Positions 16,756 to 23,909 of a stretch of 29,391 bases of DNA are shown piece by piece. A model generated the notes under the pieces. That model saw nothing but the letters and a program-made list of their open reading frames with translations. It had not been told where the DNA came from and searched no databases. Origin of the DNA: Promethearchaeota archaeon (GTDB lineage Archaea; Asgardarchaeota; Lokiarchaeia; Sigynarchaeales; SOKP01); the NCBI GenBank assembly GCA_030605085.1, contig JAUWBH010000063.1, forward strand, positions 1 through 29,391, read 5' to 3'. The position numbers were made by a program, and so were the translations under genes. Position 1 is the stretch's first letter. Each line of letters opens with the position of its first letter.

Positions 16756-17208
16756 ATTGAGAACCTTGGGAATTATTTTAATTGGTTCATTTTTCTATTA
16801 ATTAATTGAGTTATTTTATGTTTTATAGCCATTATTTTAGCACAAACGCTTATGTAAAAATTTAACATAACTAACTATGACTTGTGATGATTACTAATAT
16901 TAATTTATTAAATTGATAAATTTACTTGTTATTATAAAAATATTAATATACTAATTATTACTAAATTATAGATATATTCATACAATATTTAATTTTATAC
17001 TTTAAACTACATTTCAAAAAAAATACTCCTTAATTAAATAAAATAGATATTTTTAATTAATTATAATTAAAGTCAATTTTAATTATAAGTTCTTTATCAG
17101 TTTTTTGATTGAAAATCATTGTTATACAACGTTATAAAATCAATCAAGAATTTAATTCTCGAATAATAAAATTAGAAAAAAATGAAATTTTTTCTCATTG
17201 TAAAAATT
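16756..17208. other. Extremely AT-rich intergenic region (453 bp)
   Basis: No convincing ORF or RNA gene is visible. The region should hold the promoter of the 1211-residue gene and the end of the E1-like transcript. A 14-bp palindrome TTAATTATAATTAA lies at 17057-17070, but in sequence with so few G and C it has little weight. Confidence 0.5.
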
Positions 17209-18195
17209 CTATAAAAATTTTGAACATAGGCAGTTATTATCAGATTTTATAGGAATTTTATATATCTTAAAATCATACCCATCATAAATCATATAATGCC
17301 CATGAATTAGTGTATTAATTTTGCATATATCTTTAACAATCATGTGAGATATAGAAATTCCAGTAATCATATTTGTTGTACCTAAATTGATGGGTTTATA
17401 TAAACTATCTGATGTGAGATATCTAAAAAATTGTGTTTTATTAAAAAAATCTGTTGGACCAAAAATACATCTAAGACAAGCTGATTTTTCTTCAGGATAA
17501 AAGCTATAAATATCTCCTAAGAAATAATTACAAACACCCCAATAATAAGGCTTATGATTTTTAATACAAAGATCGTTAATTAAGTATTGAGCACCATAGT
17601 AATCCGATGCACTTACAATAAAATCGCCCCATTTAATGATTTCATCTATTTTTTCTATATTTTTTGGATATTCTGCTTCTTTAATTTCTAGTAAATTCAT
17701 TTTTTTTGGATAATCGAGTTTCATATTATAAGATTTAACATAAATTTTTGGATTTATCTGTAATAAGCGCTTTTTAGCTATATTTACTTTTAGACTCCCA
17801 ATATCTTCAGGATAATATAATGTTTGTTGGTTTAGATTTGATATTTCTACTTCATCAAAATCTATAATTCTAAAATTATACACCCCAAAATAACTTAAAC
17901 CAAGTAGTGCATTCGAACCAATTCCTCCACAACCAAACACAACAACTTTAGCATCTTTAATTTTCTTTTGATTTAGAATTGTATTTCTGATTTGTCGATT
18001 CCACCTTTCTTTTTCAATATCCTCTAATAATTCATTATCTTGTGCTATTGCGTTTAGATCGTATTTTTCAGAATACTTAATTTGCCTTGAGAAAAGTTTG
18101 ATTTTAATTTCTTTTAATTTTGGTTGTTTATAGTATCTGTGTTCTAATGCTTTATTTAAAGCTTTAATTTTAACTTCAGGTTTAATTATACTCAC
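17209..18195 (-). CDS. E1/ThiF/MoeB-like adenylyltransferase
   Basis: E1-like enzymes adenylate the C-terminus of a ubiquitin-like protein or a peptide. This 328-residue protein has the ATP-binding Rossmann motif VVFGCGGIGSNA (about 89-100), the RWNRQI block ahead of it, and DFDEVEISNLNQQ, DIGSLKVNIAKKR and SASDYYGAQYLIND. Cysteine pairs ACLRC and NCLCS late in the protein resemble the structural zinc site of MoeB/ThiF. In the conserved NLNRQ motif the ATP-contacting arginine is replaced by glutamine. I see no obvious catalytic cysteine loop. The first 60 residues are a lysine-rich extension of unknown role. The start is GTG and the stop TAG, with a TAA 18 codons on. No ubiquitin-like or sulfur-carrier gene is adjacent. 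Confidence 0.88.
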   Translation of the reverse strand: MSIIKPEVKIKALNKALEHRYYKQPKLKEIKIKLFSRQIKYSEKYDLNAIAQDNELLEDIEKERWNRQIRNTILNQKKIKDAKVVVFGCGGIGSNALLGLSYFGVYNFRIIDFDEVEISNLNQQTLYYPEDIGSLKVNIAKKRLLQINPKIYVKSYNMKLDYPKKMNLLEIKEAEYPKNIEKIDEIIKWGDFIVSASDYYGAQYLINDLCIKNHKPYYWGVCNYFLGDIYSFYPEEKSACLRCIFGPTDFFNKTQFFRYLTSDSLYKPINLGTTNMITGISISHMIVKDICKINTLIHGHYMIYDGYDFKIYKIPIKSDNNCLCSKFL

Positions 18196-18487
18196 CTTGT
18201 TTTAAAATAGAACCTCATTTTTTTAACTTTTTATTACCTCATATTATAAAATTTAATTTTTTTTAATAATAACATTATTATTTTTCTAATTTATTTTATA
18301 AAGGTCATGAAAATACACTTTAACATCTTTTTTGAGATTTTTGTTAAAGAACGGAGTAATTCTAATTTTAAATTAAGATGTAATTTTTGTAATACATTTT
18401 ATTATTTCTTGTTAATTTATTAGTTTTCAAAATAAGATCCGATAAAAATAAATATACAATCAACTCAACTAATTCCGTAAAAATTAT

Positions 18488-18687
18488 ATGGGAAGAGGAA
18501 AACCTAGGTTTTTTGCCTTAAAGAGATAGTAAAAATAGACATCAAATATAGGATTAAATCTAAGAAAAATGCTACATGCTTCAAATGTAGGAAGATCGTT
18601 AAAGCTAAGAGAGTTTTATTTTTTTATAATAATTTATATACTCGAATTAAGAATATAAGATATCTAATTTATATCGCACTAAAATAA
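18488..18687 (+). pseudogene. Decayed small zinc-knuckle ORF (frameshift)
   Basis: ATG 18488 opens a 13-codon frame (MGRGKPRFFALKR) ending in TAG then TAA. One base out of register, the frame from 18532 continues KIDIKYRIKSKKNATCFKC and ends at 18687, one base before the ATG of the S26 gene. Adding one base near 18530 would join both into a basic protein of about 66 residues with one CxxC pair. The expected second metal-binding pair is not visible, so even the repaired form may be degenerate. The 291 bp before it (18196-18487) hold the E1-like gene's promoter region and nothing else I can identify. Confidence 0.35.
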
Positions 18688-18688
18688 T

Positions 18689-19228
18689 ATGAATATAAAA
18701 AAAAGAAAAATATTTTATAAAATCATCAGTTCTTCAATGTTGCCTTCGCTTAGTCCCGGAGATTACGTAATATGCGGAGAGAAAAGACCAGAAGATATCA
18801 ATGTCGGGGATATAGTAGTCATAAACAAAGATTTCATTCTCAGAAATAACAGGGATCTTATCTTCTTTAGTCAATTTAGAGATGAAGAGTTTTCAATAAT
18901 TCATCGAGTTATCCATAAAGAAAAAAAGGACGGACAGTGGTATTTTAAAACCAAAGGAGACAACAACTCGAGAGTCGATGGTGGATCACGAATTATTGAA
19001 CAAACTGATGACTATATTTTGGTTGAATATGATTCAGAAGCACTCCTTATCCCCGAATCCGAAATTATAGGGGTTGTTTTTACAAAAGTACCTAAGATTT
19101 GTCCTAGATGTGATAATAAAATATTGGATGAGGATATGAATCAGTTTGCTATTGATTTTAAAAATGACGGAAAATTTATTCTTGGAAAATTTAAAAAAGT
19201 TGAGCTTAAATTCTATTTTAATAATTAA
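18689..19228 (+). CDS. S26 signal-peptidase-like protein without membrane anchor
   Basis: The 179-residue protein has the S26 boxes: SSSMLPSLSPGDYVIC with nucleophile S16 (box B), GDIVVINKD (40-48, box C), and IIHRVIH with H72, the archaeal/ER-type Ser-His arrangement instead of bacterial Ser-Lys. It also has TKGDNNS (88-94, box E). Usual archaeal signal peptidases have a hydrophobic helix directly before the serine and often another at the C-terminus. Here only 15 charged residues precede S16 and the tail is hydrophilic, with a CPRC pair near 139-142. It could be a soluble processing protease or an inactive relative. A TATA-like TTTATATC lies about 20 bp before the ATG, suggesting a leaderless transcript. 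Confidence 0.82.
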   Translation: MNIKKRKIFYKIISSSMLPSLSPGDYVICGEKRPEDINVGDIVVINKDFILRNNRDLIFFSQFRDEEFSIIHRVIHKEKKDGQWYFKTKGDNNSRVDGGSRIIEQTDDYILVEYDSEALLIPESEIIGVVFTKVPKICPRCDNKILDEDMNQFAIDFKNDGKFILGKFKKVELKFYFNN

Positions 19229-19245
19229 GAAAGTAAAAGTAAAAA

Positions 19246-19280
19246 TGAAGATTAGAATAAAATAAATATATAATAGTTAA
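19246..19280 (+). repeat. 35-bp repeat copy 1, promoter-like
   Basis: It is identical to 20308-20342 except for one base (G at 19275). It carries AATAAATATATAAT, a good archaeal TATA element, and ends 10 bp before an ATG at 19291. Copy 2 ends 12 bp before the MFS start. Equal placement before two ATGs points to a duplicated promoter. Confidence 0.8.
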
Positions 19281-19290
19281 CCCACTTCTA

Positions 19291-19364
19291 ATGTCGATAT
19301 ATAAAAAAAAAAAAAAAAATTTAATTTAGAAGAATTAGGTATAGAAATTCCAAATGTCGATTAA
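19291..19364 (+). pseudogene. Micro-ORF disrupted in a 17-A run
   Basis: From ATG 19291 the sequence reads MSIY, then a run of 17 A, then TTTAATTTAGAAG. As given, the frame hits TAG after MSIYKKKKKNLI. With two A fewer or one more it would read on as FNLEELGIEIPNVD to TAA at 19362-19364, a peptide of about 24 residues. The promoter-like repeat just before it makes a real or former gene plausible, and the A-run is a likely place for sequencing or slippage error. I do not recognise the peptide. Confidence 0.3.
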
Positions 19365-19466
19365 AGTTTAGACATACACCTTTTAAAAAAATTATAATTA
19401 ATTCATGGCTTCGAATCCACATTTTTTTTTCTTTTTTTTATACAAGAATTCTGAAAAAAATTATTA

Positions 19467-19498
19467 CATTATTAATGTAATTAATAACATTATTAATG
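19467..19498. promoter_or_regulatory. Two palindromic operator-like sites upstream of purN
   Basis: CATTATTAATG occurs at 19467-19477 and again at 19488-19498. Each is a perfect inverted repeat around a central T, and the first extends to TTACATTATTAATGTAA. The centres are 21 bp apart, two helical turns, so two dimers would sit on the same face of the DNA. The pair lies about 150 bp before the purN ATG. No obvious regulator gene is adjacent. Confidence 0.45.
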
Positions 19499-19644
19499 CA
19501 AATTACAAATTCCTACTTAAAGCAATGGAATATTGAGGTTGTAAAAATAAATACTCTAAACAGATTGAAAAAAAGAAAAAAATAAAGAGACCTACGCAAT
19601 TTTATAGAATTAAGCAAAATTAAAGATATAATTGAAACAGAACG

Positions 19645-20289
19645 ATGAAAGAAGTTAAAAAGAATGCTCTTAAAATTGGGGCATTGGCTTCTGGAAGAGG
19701 CGTCAGTTTCGAAGCTGTAGTTCAAGCCACCAAAACTGGAATTTTAAAAGATAAAGCAACAATTGAGGTTTTAATATGCAACAAATCTAGAGCATATTGC
19801 ATGAAAAAAGCAAAAAAACACAATATTCCATTTGTATTAATTGAATCAGATAAACACATAGGAACTAGAGAAGAATTTGATAAGAAAATGATTGAAGTGT
19901 TAGATAAATATGAGTGCAAGCTTGTTGTATTGGTAGGGTATATGCGTTTAGTAAGTCAAATGTTTATAAATCATTTTAATGGAAATGTGATGAATTTTCA
20001 TCCTTCTTTATTGCCATCTTTTAAAGGAATGGATGCTGTTACAGATGCTTTAGCTTATGGAGTCAAAGTTTCAGGTGCTACCATACATTTTGTAGATTCA
20101 GAGGTAGATCATGGTCCAATAATTATTCAAAAATGCGTTCCTGTTTACGATACAGACACATGGGTAACACTCGATCTACGGATACTAACTTGTGGATGCG
20201 AAATATTTCCTAAAGCAATCGAGTTCTTTTGCGACAAAAGATTATATGTAGAAGGTAGAATAGTAAAAAGTCATGAAGAATTTAAATAA
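19645..20289 (+). CDS. purN: Phosphoribosylglycinamide formyltransferase (PurN)
   Basis: PurN transfers a formyl group from 10-formyl-tetrahydrofolate to GAR, the third step of purine synthesis. The 214-residue protein has the phosphoribosyl-binding start IGALASGRGVSFEAV (about 11-25), VVLVGYMRLVS (94-104), and the catalytic set N117, H119 (MNFHPSLLPSFKG) and D155 (VDHGPIIIQ), corresponding to N106, H108 and D144 of E. coli PurN. The length is normal. The late block that usually carries E-H before x-P-x-A-I reads CGCEIFPKAI, a minor deviation. No other purine gene is near. A 416-bp upstream gap holds the promoter-like repeat, the disrupted micro-ORF and paired palindromes. Confidence 0.95.
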   Translation: MKEVKKNALKIGALASGRGVSFEAVVQATKTGILKDKATIEVLICNKSRAYCMKKAKKHNIPFVLIESDKHIGTREEFDKKMIEVLDKYECKLVVLVGYMRLVSQMFINHFNGNVMNFHPSLLPSFKGMDAVTDALAYGVKVSGATIHFVDSEVDHGPIIIQKCVPVYDTDTWVTLDLRILTCGCEIFPKAIEFFCDKRLYVEGRIVKSHEEFK

Positions 20290-20307
20290 TCGCTTTTCTT
20301 TATATAT

Positions 20308-20342
20308 TGAAGATTAGAATAAAATAAATATATAATAATTAA
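20308..20342 (+). promoter_or_regulatory. 35-bp repeat copy 2, likely MFS promoter
   Basis: This is the second copy of the 19246-19280 element, with A for G at the one differing position. TATATAAT at 20329-20336 lies about 20-26 bp before the MFS ATG, the spacing expected for a leaderless archaeal transcript. Confidence 0.7.
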
Positions 20343-20354
20343 AATAGATTTATT

Positions 20355-21536
20355 ATGGATTTATATAAAAGAAATTATATCGTTTACTTTTACGTCTATT
20401 TCGTAGCGCAATTAATTTTTACGTATGTTCACGTTTTTCTACCCGTTTATTTTTTCAATGTTCTTAAAGTTAATCGAGCAGAGCTCGCTTTTGTCCAGAT
20501 TTTTTCTTATTCTGCGTTCTTTATAAAACCTATTATAGCTATTTATTTTGATAAAGAAAAAGCAACGAGAAAATTATTGATAATTATAAGTTCGGTTGGT
20601 GTGCTGTTTAGTTTTATTCTTTTTATTTTAAGTCTTAATTTGCTTATTATATTTGGAATTTTTCTCGGAATCAATTTCGCATTCCTCTCTGTGGTAGATG
20701 TTTCTGTTGACAAGTTAATTGTTTATTTTTCACCAGACGAAAAAATAAAAGATAAAAATGTTTTATGTATCCAGTTAGGGGCAATGTCCGGAGCTATTTT
20801 TCCAAATATTATATTCATTATCATTTTTACAGACCTTTATTCTTTAAACATTTGGAATCAATTTTTTTTAATAGGCATTATAACTACAATACCCGTAATA
20901 TTTCTAAGCTTTCTTTTGAATACAAATCTAGAAGCTACTAAAGAAAATCAAATACTTGAAGAAAAAAAATATGATATAAAGTACATGTACATTTTTTTAA
21001 TATGTATATTTATATTTCTTGTATACGCTAACAGATTATACGATTATCCCCTTGAACCGTGGTTTTTGAACAAATATGGGGAAAAAAACTTTATATTATT
21101 TACAATGCTTCTTTCTTTATTAATCCTTATAAACGCTTTGGGAGTAGTTATAGCCGGAATTATTTCAAATAGGTTTGATAGAAAAAAGATATTAATTTAT
21201 TCTTCAATTTCAATGGGTATTATATTTATAATAGTACCTTTCGTTGATTTTATAACTTTTTTTATTCTCTTTGGGATAATACAGATATTAGCTGGATTTT
21301 TATTAATTAATTTAACTTCTATAATGATTGATTTATCTCAAAAAAAAGTAGTTTATTATCAAATAATGGCTTCCTTTGCGATTTTAGCGCGCGTGGTTTT
21401 TCTTCCACTAGGCACCTATTTAACTTTATATATCTCAACAGAAGTAATAATCGTGATTGCGGGTATATTGACAATTCTTTCTGTTGTTCCACTTTTTTTC
21501 ATCAAGGAAGATTTCAAGCAAACTTCTGCAAAATAA
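20355..21536 (+). CDS. Major facilitator superfamily transporter
   Basis: The 393-residue protein is almost entirely hydrophobic, with about twelve membrane helices in two halves separated by a charged loop (about 195-210, NLEATKENQILEEKKYDIK). The loops after helices 2 and 8 carry the degenerate MFS motif A: YFDKEKATRKLLII and SNRFDRKKILIYSS. In the second half, NRLYDYPLEPWFL (about 224-236) has charged residues that may line the pore. The substrate cannot be deduced. The start is ATG 20355, directly behind the TATA-bearing 35-bp repeat. It follows purN by 65 bp, but the own promoter suggests separate transcription. Confidence 0.85.
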   Translation: MDLYKRNYIVYFYVYFVAQLIFTYVHVFLPVYFFNVLKVNRAELAFVQIFSYSAFFIKPIIAIYFDKEKATRKLLIIISSVGVLFSFILFILSLNLLIIFGIFLGINFAFLSVVDVSVDKLIVYFSPDEKIKDKNVLCIQLGAMSGAIFPNIIFIIIFTDLYSLNIWNQFFLIGIITTIPVIFLSFLLNTNLEATKENQILEEKKYDIKYMYIFLICIFIFLVYANRLYDYPLEPWFLNKYGEKNFILFTMLLSLLILINALGVVIAGIISNRFDRKKILIYSSISMGIIFIIVPFVDFITFFILFGIIQILAGFLLINLTSIMIDLSQKKVVYYQIMASFAILARVVFLPLGTYLTLYISTEVIIVIAGILTILSVVPLFFIKEDFKQTSAK

Positions 21537-21721
21537 ATTTAAAATCGTAAGAATTAAGAATTTTTTTTCGAATTTGTTTTTATATTTTAGTATGATCTTA
21601 TATCTCAATATTAAGACAGAACTTAATGAAAAATTGGACTACAAATTATTTTATAGGTAAAATTTCATTATATAATATAAATGATTAGAAACAGAACTAA
21701 GATATTCTTGAGATGAGATAA

Positions 21722-22339
21722 ATGTCAAAAAAAGTTAATCCAAATCCTAATAATCCATATAGAGTAAGAAACTCGCCTGCGTCTAATAATCCTTCGGGAA
21801 GTCCCGGTCATGAATTTATCGATTTCGATACGCAAAGAGTGTGTCCGGCGTGCGGTAAAGTAATTAAACTAAGCCATAATTTTTGTAAATACTGTGGAGT
21901 TGATTTAAGCGAGATAGAGCCAATCGGAAGTTCAGACGAAATTTCAAAGCAATTAGCCATAACGGCGGTCACAGATCCAAATGCGGAAGTCAGAAAGGAA
22001 GCTGTTGACACTCTTGGAAACTTTGGAGAAAAAAAGGTATTAGGCGTATTGACTTATGTTCTTTTAAACGATCCTGACGAAATGGTTCGGAAGGAGGCCG
22101 CAGACGAGTTAGGAGATATGCATCATCAGTATTCCCTTGAAGCGTTGGCTAAGGCCCTTAAAGATAAAAGCCCCATAGTAAGAAAAGAGGCGATTGAAGG
22201 ACTTAAGAAAATCAAGAAAAAGGTTAAAGAAGAGAAAATGGATAAAGGTAAACCGGCGGAGAGAGGAATAGAAGAGAATAAGGAAGAAGAAGTTGAAGAA
22301 CCAATTGAAGATGACGATCCAGAAGAATATTTACTTTAA
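21722..22339 (+). CDS. Zinc-ribbon and HEAT-repeat protein
   Basis: The 205-residue protein has a disordered Asn/Pro/Ser-rich start (1-35), then a zinc ribbon with C-x2-C in VCPACGK and FCKYCG (about 40-60). HEAT/armadillo-like helical repeats follow at about 75-165: DPNAEVRKEAVDTLG, DPDEMVRKEAADELG and DKSPIVRKEAIEGL, with the D-x-x-x-V-R-x-E-A core repeated every 30 or so residues. The tail is lysine-rich, then strongly acidic. This is a protein-binding scaffold by architecture; the partner is unknown. A TATA-like element (TTATATAATATAA, near 21669-21681) lies about 45 bp before the ATG. It converges on the gelsolin-like gene. Confidence 0.85.
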   Translation: MSKKVNPNPNNPYRVRNSPASNNPSGSPGHEFIDFDTQRVCPACGKVIKLSHNFCKYCGVDLSEIEPIGSSDEISKQLAITAVTDPNAEVRKEAVDTLGNFGEKKVLGVLTYVLLNDPDEMVRKEAADELGDMHHQYSLEALAKALKDKSPIVRKEAIEGLKKIKKKVKEEKMDKGKPAERGIEENKEEEVEEPIEDDDPEEYLL

Positions 22340-22342
22340 AAA

Positions 22343-22360
22343 TTTTTATTTTTTTCCTTT
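22343..22360 (+). terminator. T-rich terminator after the HEAT-repeat gene
   Basis: TTTTTATTTTTTTCCTTT directly follows the stop codon at 22339, in the 77-bp gap between two convergent genes. Oligo-T tracts of this kind end archaeal transcripts. Confidence 0.5.
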
Positions 22361-22416
22361 AAATTTTATAATCTTTTTAGAATTGTCTTTTTTTAGAAAT
22401 AGTCTTTTATTGAGGT

Positions 22417-23628
22417 TTAATCTTCCTTACTTGGAATTTTTCGAAGTTCTCTTCTTTTTGGAGATTTGGATTCTGTTTGTTTACTACTTTTAAGAGATTC
22501 TTTGACTAATTTTATGAGATCGGTTTTTCGAGCATTAGCCGGTAGTTTTATTTTGTGCTCGGCGCAATAATTCCTGAGTTCTTTGACAGTCCAAGAAGCG
22601 TAATTTACTTCGGCTGAAAGTTTTTTCTCCACTGGTTTTTTTGTTGGTGCCTTTTTTTTAGCAGGCGCTTTTTTAGCTGTTGGCTTTTTTTTGGCTGGTA
22701 CTTTTTCTGCAACGGGTTTTTTCTTAATTGGTTTTACAGTAGGTTTTTCTTTAGCTTCTCCCTTAAGTTCTAAAATCTCAACCGCTTCAACAATTCCACT
22801 TTCATCGTTGAAATAAGCCCTTAACATGTGTCCGGTAGAAATTTCAATCATTCCTTTTGGAACTTTCTTTACGACTTCCCAACCAGTCTCTTCTAATACT
22901 TCACCTAGAACATTAACTTTTTTAGTGACAGCTCCATATAGAGTATGTCCTAGAATTAAGTTTTGTCTTTTATAATTTTCTGGAACTTGCATTTTTAGAA
23001 TTTTTTCTTTAATTTTATTTTCTTCTACTGAGCCTAGTGAACTTCGTGGTGGCGTATAGGATCTAACAGGTGCTGTTTGATAAGCAGGTTGATACGATTC
23101 TTCACGAATTGGTGCGGTGCTTTTAGTTTTTGGAGTATCGCTACCAGAAGATACGGAGACTGGTTCTTTTGGTTTTGTCTCCACCTTAACAAATTTAGGT
23201 CCGTGGTCTGGAAAAATACCCGCATCGATCATTTTCTCTCGGTCGACATTTCGGATATAACGCATGTCTGCCAGTTTTTCCGTTACTTCCATAGATTTAA
23301 AATTAAATGCTCGCAAAAATTCTACAACCTCATCGCCTTGATCCACGGAAACAATTTTACATCGATGAAAAGCGGCTTGTCTAACTAATTCTTCTTGGAG
23401 CTGACTTGCAACTCGTGAGGAAATAAACCGTTTTCGAACGGAAGATTTCGCCCCTTTCCAAATATAAATTCTTCTGATGCCTTCTTTTACAATTATGATG
23501 ACTTGTTCGGGATGTAAAAATTTCCTTCCATTATCCTCGCGGAATTCTTCTTCCGCGACATTTAATCTAACACTATTACCAGAGTCGTCTACTTCGTAGA
23601 GCATGAAATAATCGTATTCATCAGACAT
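22417..23628 (-). CDS. Gelsolin-like domain protein with C-terminal SAP domain
   Basis: The 403-residue protein has four parts. Residues about 36-112 form a gelsolin-like domain: VIIIVKEGIRRIYIWKG (the strand and W-x-G turn), then the long helix RFISSRVASQLQEELV, then IVSVDQGDEVVEFLRAF. After a Pro/Ser/Thr linker, 206-290 is a compact domain I cannot name. Residues 292-336 are Lys/Ala/Pro repeats like histone H1 tails. Residues 343-380 (SWTVKELRNYCAEHKIKLP, then KTDLIKLVKE) fit a SAP domain, usually a DNA-binding helix-extended-helix. Gelsolin domains bind actin in eukaryotes and Asgard profilin/gelsolin homologues; the SAP domain suggests contact with nucleic acid. Whether this single domain binds actin is not known. 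Confidence 0.85.
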   Translation of the reverse strand: MSDEYDYFMLYEVDDSGNSVRLNVAEEEFREDNGRKFLHPEQVIIIVKEGIRRIYIWKGAKSSVRKRFISSRVASQLQEELVRQAAFHRCKIVSVDQGDEVVEFLRAFNFKSMEVTEKLADMRYIRNVDREKMIDAGIFPDHGPKFVKVETKPKEPVSVSSGSDTPKTKSTAPIREESYQPAYQTAPVRSYTPPRSSLGSVEENKIKEKILKMQVPENYKRQNLILGHTLYGAVTKKVNVLGEVLEETGWEVVKKVPKGMIEISTGHMLRAYFNDESGIVEAVEILELKGEAKEKPTVKPIKKKPVAEKVPAKKKPTAKKAPAKKKAPTKKPVEKKLSAEVNYASWTVKELRNYCAEHKIKLPANARKTDLIKLVKESLKSSKQTESKSPKRRELRKIPSKED

Positions 23629-23909
23629 TTTATAACCGTGTTATGGTGAGAAATTTAATTAAGAAACTTTAAATTTTAGTTCTTTAACAAATTTATATAT
23701 TAAATAGTTAAAAATTTATTTATTAAAGAATTGCTAGGATGACGAATTAAATTCTTTTTTTATTAACAAAAAGTAATAAATCCCTTGGTATTGTTGGATT
23801 AGTCTCCAAAAAAATTGAATTATGATTTAAATTAATTATATCTTAACCGAAATTGTTTTTAAAAAGAAAGAGATTATAGATTAAAAAAATTAATTTAATT
23901 ACTCCCTAT

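Noticed and set aside
17057..17070. 14-bp palindrome TTAATTATAATTAA as an operator
   Set aside because: It consists only of A and T in a nearly G+C-free gap, where such palindromes arise often by chance.
16756..17208. CRISPR array or small-RNA gene in the longest gap
   Set aside because: There is no regularly spaced repeat and no stable G+C-containing stem in it or elsewhere in the window.
19395..19425. TTCGAATCC-like stretch resembling the T-arm of a tRNA
   Set aside because: The flanking bases do not form the five-pair stem, the G53-C61 pair is absent, and no anticodon or acceptor arm is found upstream.
23077..23388. 103-codon plus-strand frame opposite the gelsolin-SAP gene
   Set aside because: It is a shadow of the well-supported minus-strand gene, with no family-like sequence of its own.
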